From Verrucomicrobiota bacterium (GTDB taxonomy: Bacteria; Verrucomicrobiota; Verrucomicrobiia; Chthoniobacterales; UBA10450), in contig QHPZ01000073.1 of the NCBI GenBank assembly GCA_003219225.1, positions 3,974-19,437 on the forward strand: a stretch of DNA of 15,464 bases, written 5' to 3'. Each line of letters begins with the position of its first letter. The stretch's first letter is position 1. Of the stretch, positions 6,687 to 13,544 are shown piece after piece. The notes beneath the pieces are model-generated. The model saw nothing but the letters and a program-made list of their open reading frames with translations, searched no databases and had not been told where the DNA came from. The translations under genes and the position numbers were made by a program.

Positions 6687-8543
6687 ATGAGACTTCTAAA
6701 GTTTTCTCGGGCTCCGATTATTTCGGCGTTGTCGATCTTAGCCGCTTTTTTTTGTTTAGCCGTCGCAGCGTTCGCGCAAACGCCTCCGCCTTCACCGGAA
6801 CCCAAGGCATCGCCGTCGCCACCAGCGCCGAACTATGACCTAAAATGGGGTCTCAAGATCCCAATGCGCGATAAGGTCGAGCTAAGCGCGACGTTGTATT
6901 TGCCAAAAGCGCCCGAAGGATCGTCGCAGCGGACGCCGGTGATCTTCACCCTGACGCCGTACATCTCCGATAGTTATCACCCGCGCGCCGCATATTTCGC
7001 ATCGCATGGCTACGCCTTCGCGCTTGTCGATGTTCGCGGGCGCGGGAATTCCGGCGGCGACTTCGAACCGTTCGCTCAGGAGCCGCGCGATGGCCAAGAC
7101 GTGGTCGAGTGGCTGGCAAAACAGCCGTTCTGCGATGGTAAAGTCGCGATGTGGGGCGGTTCCTACGCGGGGTTCGATCAATGGGCGACCGCCAAAGAAC
7201 TTCCAGCGCACCTCGCCACTATCGTACCCGCAGCGGCCGCGCATCCGCCCCTTGATTACCCTTCGTATCTGAACGTCGGCGAAACCTACGACGTGCAATG
7301 GTTCACCCACACGAGCGGCCGCGCGAGCCAGCAAAACCTTTTCGGCGACTCGAAATTCTGGCGCACAAAATTTCTCGACGCCTACAAACAACACGTCGCC
7401 TTCAAAGATCTCGGCGCATTCGTCGGAAATCCGTCACCGAATTTCCTGCGCATCCTGAAACATCCCACGGCCGATGCGTACTACGACGCAATGGTGCCGA
7501 GTGCCGAGCAATACAAGAAAATGACGCTGCCGATCTTGACGATTACCGCTCAATACGACGGCGACGAGCTCGGCGCGCTCACGTTTTACCGCGACCACAT
7601 GGCTAACGCTTCACCGGAAGTGCGCGCCAAACACTTTCTCATCATTGGCCCGTGGGACCACGCCGGTACGCGCACGCCGACCGATGAAGTTGGCGGCGTG
7701 AAATTCGGCCCGGGCGCGATTATCGATCTTAACGATCTGCACCGGCAATGGTACGACTGGACGATGAAAGCCGGGCCCAAGCCGGACTTTCTCAAAAACC
7801 AGGTCGCATATTATCTGCTCGCATCGGGGAACAGCGGCGCAAACGGTGAATGGAAATACGCCGACAGCTTCGAGACGCTCACCGCAAATCCAAAAACGTT
7901 CTACCTGGATTCGAAAAATGGCGACGCGAACGGAGTATTCCGCTCCGGCGTGCTCACGGAAACGCGACCGCAGCAAAGCGCCGATAAATTTGTTTATGAT
8001 CCGCTCGACACCAGCCGCGGCGAAAATGTCGAAGGCACCGAGCCAAACGAGAAAACGGCTGGTCTCGATCAGCGGCTCGCGCTTAGCATCGGCGCAGACG
8101 GATTGGTCTATCACAGCGACGCCTTGACCAGTGAGACGCCGCTGATTGGCTGCCCGGCCGTGACATTATGGCTGTCCATCGACACGCCCGATGTCGATCT
8201 TGAGTGCGATCTCTACGAAATCCAGCCGGACGGCACAAGCATCGCGATCTGGGGCGATCTGCGACGGCTGCGTTACCGGGAATCGCTGCGCGAAGGCAAG
8301 CTCGTGAAACCGGGCGAGATCGTGAAGTGCGACTTCAATCCCGGGCTTTTCGTCGCCCGCCGTCTAATAAAAGGCAGCCGGCTCAGACTCGTCGTCACCG
8401 GCGTAAACTCAATTTTCTGGCAAAAGAACTACTGCTCCGGCGGCGTTGTCGCCGAAGAAACCGCCAAGGACGCACACACTTGCCACGTGCAGGTATATCA
8501 CGACGCGCAGCACGCCAGCGTCATTCAATTGCCTTTGCGCTGA
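6687..8543 (+). CDS. Secreted S15 / CocE-NonD family alpha/beta hydrolase
   Basis: A serine hydrolase of the X-Pro dipeptidyl-peptidase (S15)/cocaine esterase type, exported by a signal peptide (residues about 1-30, ending AVAAFAQ) followed by a Pro/Ser-rich linker (31-50). The 618 residues match the family. The catalytic domain runs from about 52 to 370 with the nucleophile elbow GGSYAG (Ser159), the acid in AQYDGDE (Asp291 most likely) and IGPWDHAG (His325). The VDVRGRGNSGG strand near 114-124 is typical. A C-terminal jelly-roll (PepX_C type, about 400-615) carries TLWLSIDTPDVDLECDLYEI. No strong Shine-Dalgarno precedes the ATG. The DUF885 gene follows after 13 nt, so the two are probably co-transcribed. 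Whether the substrate is a peptide or an ester cannot be decided. Confidence 0.93.
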   Translation: MRLLKFSRAPIISALSILAAFFCLAVAAFAQTPPPSPEPKASPSPPAPNYDLKWGLKIPMRDKVELSATLYLPKAPEGSSQRTPVIFTLTPYISDSYHPRAAYFASHGYAFALVDVRGRGNSGGDFEPFAQEPRDGQDVVEWLAKQPFCDGKVAMWGGSYAGFDQWATAKELPAHLATIVPAAAAHPPLDYPSYLNVGETYDVQWFTHTSGRASQQNLFGDSKFWRTKFLDAYKQHVAFKDLGAFVGNPSPNFLRILKHPTADAYYDAMVPSAEQYKKMTLPILTITAQYDGDELGALTFYRDHMANASPEVRAKHFLIIGPWDHAGTRTPTDEVGGVKFGPGAIIDLNDLHRQWYDWTMKAGPKPDFLKNQVAYYLLASGNSGANGEWKYADSFETLTANPKTFYLDSKNGDANGVFRSGVLTETRPQQSADKFVYDPLDTSRGENVEGTEPNEKTAGLDQRLALSIGADGLVYHSDALTSETPLIGCPAVTLWLSIDTPDVDLECDLYEIQPDGTSIAIWGDLRRLRYRESLREGKLVKPGEIVKCDFNPGLFVARRLIKGSRLRLVVTGVNSIFWQKNYCSGGVVAEETAKDAHTCHVQVYHDAQHASVIQLPLR

Positions 8544-8556
8544 TCGGCCAGCTTAT

Positions 8557-10314
8557 ATGAAGCAGCAATCCGTCGTCGCTGTTCTCCTGATTGCATTTGC
8601 TGGGCGCGCTTATACGCAAAGTGATCCGGCGGTTCTGCAAAAACTAAGCGAGGATTTCTGGGCTTGGCGCGCCGCATATGCGCCGTTCACCGGCGATGAT
8701 GTCAATCGAATCGAGCGGCCCGGCGGAGTCCGCGAGTGGTCGCGCGCGAAGATCGACAATCAACGGAAGGAACTCTCCGAATTCGAAGGGCGCTGGAAAA
8801 AAATCGACCCGAGCACCTGGGCGATTTCACAGCAGGTCGATTATCGGCTGATCGGCTCGGCGCTGGCGCGGGTGCGCTGGGAACTCGACGTTAATCCACG
8901 CTGGAAACGCGACCCGACCTTTTACATCGAACAGACGCTCACCCCGATCGTTGAAGCGCTCACCGTCCCCGGGCCATACAGTGCCGAGCAAGCGCACGAG
9001 ATCCTGACGCGCATCGAGAATATCCCGTCAATTTTGCAGCAGGCGATCGAGAACCTGACTGACCCGCCCGCGCCGTTTGCGAGTGTGGCCGCACAGGCGC
9101 TCGACAACATTCGCGTGCACCTGCACGAAATGGCGGTGGCGCTTCTAAAATCGACAATGGAGCCGGCGGGAGCCGAGCGACATGGACGGGAAAGCCCGAG
9201 AGGGGACGCGAGTCGGGAGGCGAGGGTATCAACTCTCAAAGAACAAGAGTTGTATCACGCAGCTGATCGCGCAGCCGACGCGCTCGAAAAATTTCGACAG
9301 TACTTGAAAGACAAATTGCCGGCGCTGCCGGAACAAACTGCGCTCGGCCGCGATGCCTATGTGTTCTTCACGAAAAATGTCGCGCTCCTGCCTTATTCGC
9401 CGGAAGAACTTCTCGCGATGGGAAACCAGGAGTGGAACCGCGCCGTCGCATTCGAGACATACGAGAAAAATCGCAATATCGACGTGCCGCCACTCGAGCT
9501 GGCGAAGGATATCCCGAGCTGGATCAAAACCGCCGCGGCAAAGGAATTGGCGGTCCGAAAATTTCTCGAGGACCATGAAATCCTGACTGTGCCTGATTGG
9601 CTCCAGCATTACACGCTGCGAGAAATGCCGGAATACTTGCGCGCGCTGCAAGGGTTCGGTGAGACCGACGATTTTACTTCGCCATCGCGGTTGAAAGACA
9701 ATTGCATCCGCTATGTGACTGAGCCTTCGGGCAATCTCGGTTATTTCTGGCGCGCGACGGCGCAGGACCCACGACCGATCTGTGTCCACGAAGGTGTGCC
9801 CGGTCATTACTTTCAGCTTTGCCTGTCGTGGAAACACGAGGACGCGATCCGCCGGCATTACTACGCCTCGACAGCCAACGAGGGGATCGGCTTTTATGCC
9901 GAGGAAATGATGTTGCAAGCCGGCTTGTTCGATGACAGCCCGCACACGCGCGAGATCATTTACAATTTCATGCGGCTGCGCGCGCTACGCGTGGAAGTAG
10001 ACGTAAAACTCGCGCTCGGCGAGTTCACTCTCGACCAAGCCGCGAAATATTTGCAGGAAAAAGTGCCGATGGATTCAGAGACCGCGCGCCAGGAAGCAAT
10101 CGCCTTCGCCACCAGCCCCGGCGGCGCTATTTCCTATCAGATCGGCAAACTCCAGATCATAAAACTCCTCGCCGATGCGCGGCTCACGCAGGGAAAGCAA
10201 TTCAATCTCCGCGCCTTCCACGATTTCGTCTGGAAAAACGGCAATGTCCCGATTGCGCTGCAACGCTGGGAATATTTGGGCGACCCGCGCGAACTGCCGC
10301 CTCTGGGAAGATAA
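8557..10314 (+). CDS. Secreted DUF885 family metallohydrolase
   Basis: DUF885 proteins are zinc-peptidase-like, mostly exported enzymes. The ATG at 8557 gives 585 residues starting with a signal peptide (MKQQSVVAVLLIAFAGRAYT); the frame stays open further upstream to 8446 but overlaps the preceding gene and lacks a signal there. The family signature HEGVPGHYFQ (HExxPGH, residues 411-417) is followed by NEGIGFYAEEMM (441-452) in place of the usual EGWAxYAE, keeping the second glutamate. The N-terminal half is helical. Residues about 202-225 (GAERHGRESPRGDASREARV) look foreign: Gly/Arg/Glu-rich, between two ordinary helices. It sits 13 nt after the S15 hydrolase. The stop codon lies within a palindromic repeat at the convergent junction. 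Confidence 0.92.
   Translation: MKQQSVVAVLLIAFAGRAYTQSDPAVLQKLSEDFWAWRAAYAPFTGDDVNRIERPGGVREWSRAKIDNQRKELSEFEGRWKKIDPSTWAISQQVDYRLIGSALARVRWELDVNPRWKRDPTFYIEQTLTPIVEALTVPGPYSAEQAHEILTRIENIPSILQQAIENLTDPPAPFASVAAQALDNIRVHLHEMAVALLKSTMEPAGAERHGRESPRGDASREARVSTLKEQELYHAADRAADALEKFRQYLKDKLPALPEQTALGRDAYVFFTKNVALLPYSPEELLAMGNQEWNRAVAFETYEKNRNIDVPPLELAKDIPSWIKTAAAKELAVRKFLEDHEILTVPDWLQHYTLREMPEYLRALQGFGETDDFTSPSRLKDNCIRYVTEPSGNLGYFWRATAQDPRPICVHEGVPGHYFQLCLSWKHEDAIRRHYYASTANEGIGFYAEEMMLQAGLFDDSPHTREIIYNFMRLRALRVEVDVKLALGEFTLDQAAKYLQEKVPMDSETARQEAIAFATSPGGAISYQIGKLQIIKLLADARLTQGKQFNLRAFHDFVWKNGNVPIALQRWEYLGDPRELPPLGR
9160..9231 (+). other. Candidate in-frame insertion inside the DUF885 gene
   Basis: This stretch is almost free of T and rich in purines (for example GGAAAGCCCGAGAGGGGACG), unlike the balanced codons on either side. 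It encodes a low-complexity Gly/Arg/Glu segment between the helix ending MAVALLKS and the helix ELYHAADRAADALEKF, which family members usually join with a short loop. It may be a small mobile or repetitive element inserted without breaking the frame, comparable in principle to Rickettsia palindromic elements. Confidence 0.4.
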
Positions 10315-10354
10315 GCTGCCAGCTTATCTCGGCCGACGAGCGTCACGCTCGTCG
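10309..10354. repeat. Tandem hairpin repeat at the convergent gene junction
   Basis: Two perfect 9-bp hairpins with triloops stand side by side: AGATAAGCT-GCC-AGCTTATCT (10309-10329) and CGACGAGCG-TCA-CGCTCGTCG (10334-10354), joined by CGGC. The DUF885 stop (10312-10314) lies in the left arm of the first hairpin and the DUF2723 stop (10324-10326) in its right arm; the second hairpin encodes the last residues of the DUF2723 protein. No T-tract follows on either side, so termination would be by structure or RNA-end protection. The first hairpin and CGGCCG tail match the element at 12466-12493. Confidence 0.75.
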
Positions 10355-12429
10355 ATCTGATTCAACTGATCCTTGCTTTGCTGCATGCCTTCGAGCGCAA
10401 GATCGAACTTCGCATCGAGCGCTAGCGCTTGGGCGAAAGCTTCAATCGCGCGCTCGTGCTGACCAAAATGCGCGAGGTAACGGCCACGATTGACGAGCAT
10501 CGACTTGTAAACCGGCAGGACTTTCTGGCTCACGACATCATCTGGTTCAAAACGAATCGTGCCATCGGCCAGGCCGCGCGTCCGCAGGCCAAGTGGTCCG
10601 GGATCGTGAAAGGTGGAATCAGGAAAGAGTTGAAAAACGAGGCCGCGCGGAACCGCTTGGAAATTTCTGTTCAACCAATTCGTGAAATTCACGTCCCCTC
10701 CCTCGGTCTGGAGGATGAGCTCGCTCGTGACATGAACCGGCGCGATTGCGAGTTGCCGCGTGACCAGCGCCTCGAAAGCGGCCTCGAATTTGGAGGCAAT
10801 CCGCTGGGTTAAGACTGTGCTCTTGGCGTAGGCTTCGGGATCGTGTTCCCATTGTTTGAGCTCGGCCACGTAGATGTCGATTTTGTCGGTCGAGCGCGCC
10901 ATTAGCTCCGGACAGGCGCGCTTGAGATAGTCGAAATACCAGGAGCGGCGCAGCAGGTTAAGATCGACGACCTGCACGTCGCTGCGGCGGCGCTCAATCT
11001 GTTGCACGTACAACATCGGCGACGCCACCTGCCAATCGAGTGTTAACACCAGGCCATTCGGCTCGATGCTGCCCAGAATGTTGTCGACGTAATCATGCGC
11101 GATGAAGTAGTGCCGGCGATTGTTGTAAGGCCAGTTGCTCGCCAGAGCTATCGCCGGAAGGACGAGGGCGACGAGAACAAGCGCGATATACCCGCTGCTA
11201 CGCCGCAATCGTTCTGACAAAAACTGCAGCACGCGAAGCACCCCGAGTGCGGCCGCAATCGCGATCGCGATAAATGTCGGCAGATAGTATGCGTCCTTGT
11301 CCTCGGCAATGTCGTAGTTGAGGACATAGCCGATGTCCGCAATCACGATGAGCAGAAGGAAAAACAACGTCGCGTGATCCCGTTTCAGCGCGGTCACAAA
11401 CCCGACCCCGCCAAAACAGAGCGTCAACGGCAGCCACGGCGCGGCAAACTCGCGGAGCAGAAACCTGAGGAGCTGCGGCAGTTGAGAGGCAATATTCGCC
11501 GGGGAGAACGACAAGAAAACGCGATACTGCCATCCGGAGATGTGCGACCAAATGGCGCTAATCGAGCGCGGGTTGCCCCAGTTGAGGATCGGGTCGCGCG
11601 CCGCAGCGAGTGGCAGATAACTGTAAACGACGACTAAAGCGACCAACGAAAAGAGTGCGCAATAGACGAACTTTTTGCTGACAAAAAAGCTCGCGCGCTC
11701 TGTCTCGTAGACGATTACCGCCAGTGCGGGCAGCGTGAGCGCAACCGTGACGTGATGAATCCCCAGCGCTAACCCGAAGACAATCGCACCAAGAAGTAAC
11801 AAGTGGTCGGCATTCGCCGCCCCAGCGAGCGTACCCCGGCTTGCAAGCGTGCGCGCTTCAATCACTCGCCGCCGCCAGCGCAGAAGGAGCAAGAAAATCA
11901 TGAGGATAAGCAGCGAATTGAGGGTGTAAACTTCGGCGATCGTGGCGTAGGACCACAGCGTACGCGAACAGGCGAAGAGCAGGCCGCCAGTAACGGCCGC
12001 CGCCAAAATCGGCAGCTGACGAGACTCGATGATTCCAACCGTTGGCCGCGGAGAAGATCTTCTATCTTTGCGCTTTTTTCGTGGTCGCGTGGACGCGCGG
12101 AGAATTTCGCTGATGTGCAACAGCTCCGCGACAACCAGCGTGAGCATTCCGCAAGCGAGCGCCGCGAAAAGACTCGAAGCAAAATTGACGCGCTGCGCCA
12201 CCGAACCAATCGGCACCAGCGACGCCAAATGCGCGAGCATCAGATAGAGCGGAAACCCGGGCGGATGCGCCACGCCGAGCGAGCGCGCCGCGATAATGAG
12301 CTCGCCGCTGTCGACCAGCGTCACCGTCGGCGCGAGCGTCCAGATGTAAAGCAGGAGCGAAAGCACGAAGACGAGCGCTGCCCAAACCGGCGGCTTACTG
12401 AGGAATGAGTGCTGCCTGATGAAACGCAT
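10324..12429 (-). CDS. DUF2723 polytopic membrane glycosyltransferase-like protein with C-terminal TPR-like helix pair
   Basis: DUF2723 (PF11028) proteins are GT-C-fold membrane enzymes; the human family member TMEM260 is an O-mannosyltransferase. The 701-residue product has a first membrane helix (about 15-33), then the family signature in the first outer loop: TVTLVDSGEL (D40, E43) and GVAHPPGFPLY (H55). About ten further hydrophobic segments follow to about residue 425, interrupted by a basic cytoplasmic loop (RPRKKRKDRR, about 115-125). The C-terminal part is soluble and ends with a TPR-like pair (GRYLAHFGQHERAIEAFAQ). The likely role is sugar transfer from a lipid donor to an exported protein or glycan. 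It is downstream of rplK and the receiver gene on the same strand, 72 nt after the latter. No clear Shine-Dalgarno is present. The last residues come from a palindromic repeat. Confidence 0.9.
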   Translation of the reverse strand: MRFIRQHSFLSKPPVWAALVFVLSLLLYIWTLAPTVTLVDSGELIIAARSLGVAHPPGFPLYLMLAHLASLVPIGSVAQRVNFASSLFAALACGMLTLVVAELLHISEILRASTRPRKKRKDRRSSPRPTVGIIESRQLPILAAAVTGGLLFACSRTLWSYATIAEVYTLNSLLILMIFLLLLRWRRRVIEARTLASRGTLAGAANADHLLLLGAIVFGLALGIHHVTVALTLPALAVIVYETERASFFVSKKFVYCALFSLVALVVVYSYLPLAAARDPILNWGNPRSISAIWSHISGWQYRVFLSFSPANIASQLPQLLRFLLREFAAPWLPLTLCFGGVGFVTALKRDHATLFFLLLIVIADIGYVLNYDIAEDKDAYYLPTFIAIAIAAALGVLRVLQFLSERLRRSSGYIALVLVALVLPAIALASNWPYNNRRHYFIAHDYVDNILGSIEPNGLVLTLDWQVASPMLYVQQIERRRSDVQVVDLNLLRRSWYFDYLKRACPELMARSTDKIDIYVAELKQWEHDPEAYAKSTVLTQRIASKFEAAFEALVTRQLAIAPVHVTSELILQTEGGDVNFTNWLNRNFQAVPRGLVFQLFPDSTFHDPGPLGLRTRGLADGTIRFEPDDVVSQKVLPVYKSMLVNRGRYLAHFGQHERAIEAFAQALALDAKFDLALEGMQQSKDQLNQIDERDARRPR

Positions 12430-12465
12430 CGAATCGACAAGAAGACCCTGATGCTAGCGAGTCAG

Positions 12466-12493
12466 GAGACAGGCTGCCAGTCTGTCTCGGCCG
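12466..12493. repeat. Hairpin repeat related to the 10309-10354 element
   Basis: GAGACAGGCT-GCC-AGTCTGTCTC (12466-12488) forms a 10-bp stem with one G-T pair, then CGGCCG. The triloop GCC, the closing CT/AG and the CGGCCG tail are identical to the first hairpin at 10309, while the outer stem bases differ but still pair. It lies between the receiver gene and the DUF2723 gene, so both sides of the DUF2723 gene carry a copy. Confidence 0.65.
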
Positions 12494-12501
12494 CGTGTCT
12501 G

Positions 12502-13019
12502 TCAGCCCAGCTTACGAAAGACCTCGCGGATGGCAGAGTCGAGCGCCGCGAGCTTGAACGGCTTGTAGAGCACCGTCGCGTTCACCCGCCGAAAGAAAAA
12601 CCCAATCGCCGGACGGTGCTTGTGACCAGTAAAAAAAATGAAGCGCTGACGAGCAGCAAACCGGATCCGGGTTACCGCCCAATAAAACATCTCGCCTCCC
12701 ATCCGCGGCATCATCATGTCGCAAATGATGAGATCGAAGGGGCGCTTCATGACCTCACGCAGGCCTCGACACCGCTACGGACTGAAGTCACTTGATAAGA
12801 GCAGGAGAGCAAGTACTCGCGAAGAACGCTCCGGAAATCAGCGCGATCTTCGAGGAGCAAAACGTGGAGCCGCCCACGACTTGCCTCCTCTTCTACGTCA
12901 ATGTGGAGAGTGACAGCCTGCATGGGATCGGCAATGAGCGGCGGTTGGCGACGCATAGACACAAGCCGATTAGCAAGACGAGTGCCCTCGGGATGGCGCG
13001 ACAGCTGTCTTTTCGCCAC
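12502..13019 (-). pseudogene. Stand-alone response-regulator receiver (REC) protein, frameshifted
   Basis: A REC domain is the phospho-acceptor module of two-component systems. The first frame (13019-12747, GTG start, or ATG at 12956 or 12923) carries HVLLLEDRADFRSVLREYLL with the acidic pocket, then ends shortly after SGVEAC. The second frame (readable from about 12765 to 12502) continues LREVMKRPFDLIICDMMMP (phospho-acceptor Asp), FFTGHK (Thr) and VLYKPF (Lys). One extra base near the GG/CC pair at 12762-12765 joins them into a complete receiver of about 140-172 residues without an output domain. The frames abut as ATGA, but a REC fold split in half is unlikely to work as two chains. It begins 34 nt after rplK and no histidine kinase is nearby. 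It is a recent pseudogene or a sequencing error. Confidence 0.85.
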
Positions 13020-13053
13020 TGCTCAGCGCGGCAACTTCAGTTCGTTGTCGATC

Positions 13054-13479
13054 TTAGTCGACGATTTCGAGGCCCATTTGGCGGGCCGTGCCGGCGATGA
13101 TGCGGAAGGCGGCTTCGTCGTCGCGCGCGTTGAGGTCTTTGCGCTTGGTGTTGACGATGTCCATCACCTGTTTGCGCGTGACCTTCCCGACCTTGGCTTT
13201 GTTCGGCTCTTTGGAACCGGCGGCGATATTGGCGGCCTTCTTCAACAGTACGGCGGCGGGCGGCGATTTCGTGATAAACGTAAACGACTTGTCTTTGTAG
13301 ACAGTGATGACGACCGGGAGAATGTCGCCGGCTTGCTTCTGCGTGGCGGCGTTAAATTCTTTGCAGAACGCCATGATGTTAATCCCGCGCGGGCCGAGCG
13401 CGGTGCCGACTGGTGGCGCGGGATTCGCCTGGCCGGCGGGGATTTGAAGTTTGATCTCTGCTACTTTTTCTTTCGCCAT
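13054..13479 (-). CDS. rplK: 50S ribosomal protein uL11
   Basis: Binds the GTPase-associated region of 23S rRNA at the stalk base and is needed for the RelA response in bacteria that have it. The 141 residues are exactly the family length. Signatures are the proline-rich N-terminal domain (AGQANPAPPVGTALGPRGIN), the FCKEFNAAT helix, and the rRNA-binding C-terminal domain with KVTRKQVMDIVNTKRKDLNA and a GTARQMGLE ending. The ATG at 13479 has only a weak Shine-Dalgarno. It normally follows nusG and precedes rplA; here a secreted-protein gene and a REP-like palindrome lie before it, and about 8.8 kb of other genes after it. A near-copy of its start sits 63 nt upstream in frame. Confidence 0.98.
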   Translation of the reverse strand: MAKEKVAEIKLQIPAGQANPAPPVGTALGPRGINIMAFCKEFNAATQKQAGDILPVVITVYKDKSFTFITKSPPAAVLLKKAANIAAGSKEPNKAKVGKVTRKQVMDIVNTKRKDLNARDDEAAFRIIAGTARQMGLEIVD

Positions 13480-13485
13480 GATTTC

Positions 13486-13542
13486 TTAACAGTAAGAGAT
13501 GTCTCGACTTCGCTCGAGATGACAAAACATTTCTTCGGCCAT
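13486..13542 (-). other. Mini-ORF resembling a duplicated rplK start
   Basis: An ATG at 13542, 2 nt after the stop of the secreted-protein gene, opens an 18-codon frame (MAEEMFCHLERSRDISYC) ending in TAA. It is in frame with rplK, 63 nt upstream. The minus-strand stretch around its ATG (AATCATGGCCGAAGAAA) matches that of rplK (AATCATGGCGAAAGAAA) at 15 of 17 bases. It may be a remnant of the original rplK start displaced by the REP-like element, or simply a coincidence of AAG/GAA-rich starts. Confidence 0.35.
13496..13524. repeat. REP-like palindrome upstream of rplK
   Basis: TCTCGA (13502-13507), a CTTCGC loop and TCGAGA (13514-13519), flanked by TGTC/GACA, form an imperfect palindrome. The string GTCATCTCGAGCGAAGTCGA on the minus strand is a familiar dispersed intergenic repeat in several bacterial phyla, recognised from memory rather than by search. 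It occupies most of the 65-nt gap before rplK. Confidence 0.6.
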
Positions 13543-13544
13543 GA

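Noticed and set aside
6050..6838. Plus-strand open frame of 262 codons across the amidohydrolase and the start of the S15 gene
   Set aside because: Shadow of the amidohydrolase frame; it crosses the palindromic repeat and enters the S15 gene in another frame.
8446..8556. Longer reading of the DUF885 frame from 8446
   Set aside because: It overlaps the end of the S15 gene by about 100 nt and hides the signal peptide that starts cleanly at 8557.
10309..10354. Bidirectional intrinsic terminator at the convergent junction
   Set aside because: The hairpins are strong but no T-tract follows on either strand, so it is annotated as a repeat; a structural termination role is only possible.
11803..12408. 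Plus-strand open frame of 201 codons opposite the DUF2723 gene
   Set aside because: Arg/Gln-rich antisense of a membrane-protein frame, with no start signal and no recognisable domain.
13043..13057. 15-base string CGTTGTCGATCTTAG also present near 6727
   Set aside because: One copy is within coding sequence, no wider similarity surrounds either, and a chance match of this length in 15 kb is not improbable given how common GTCGAT is here.
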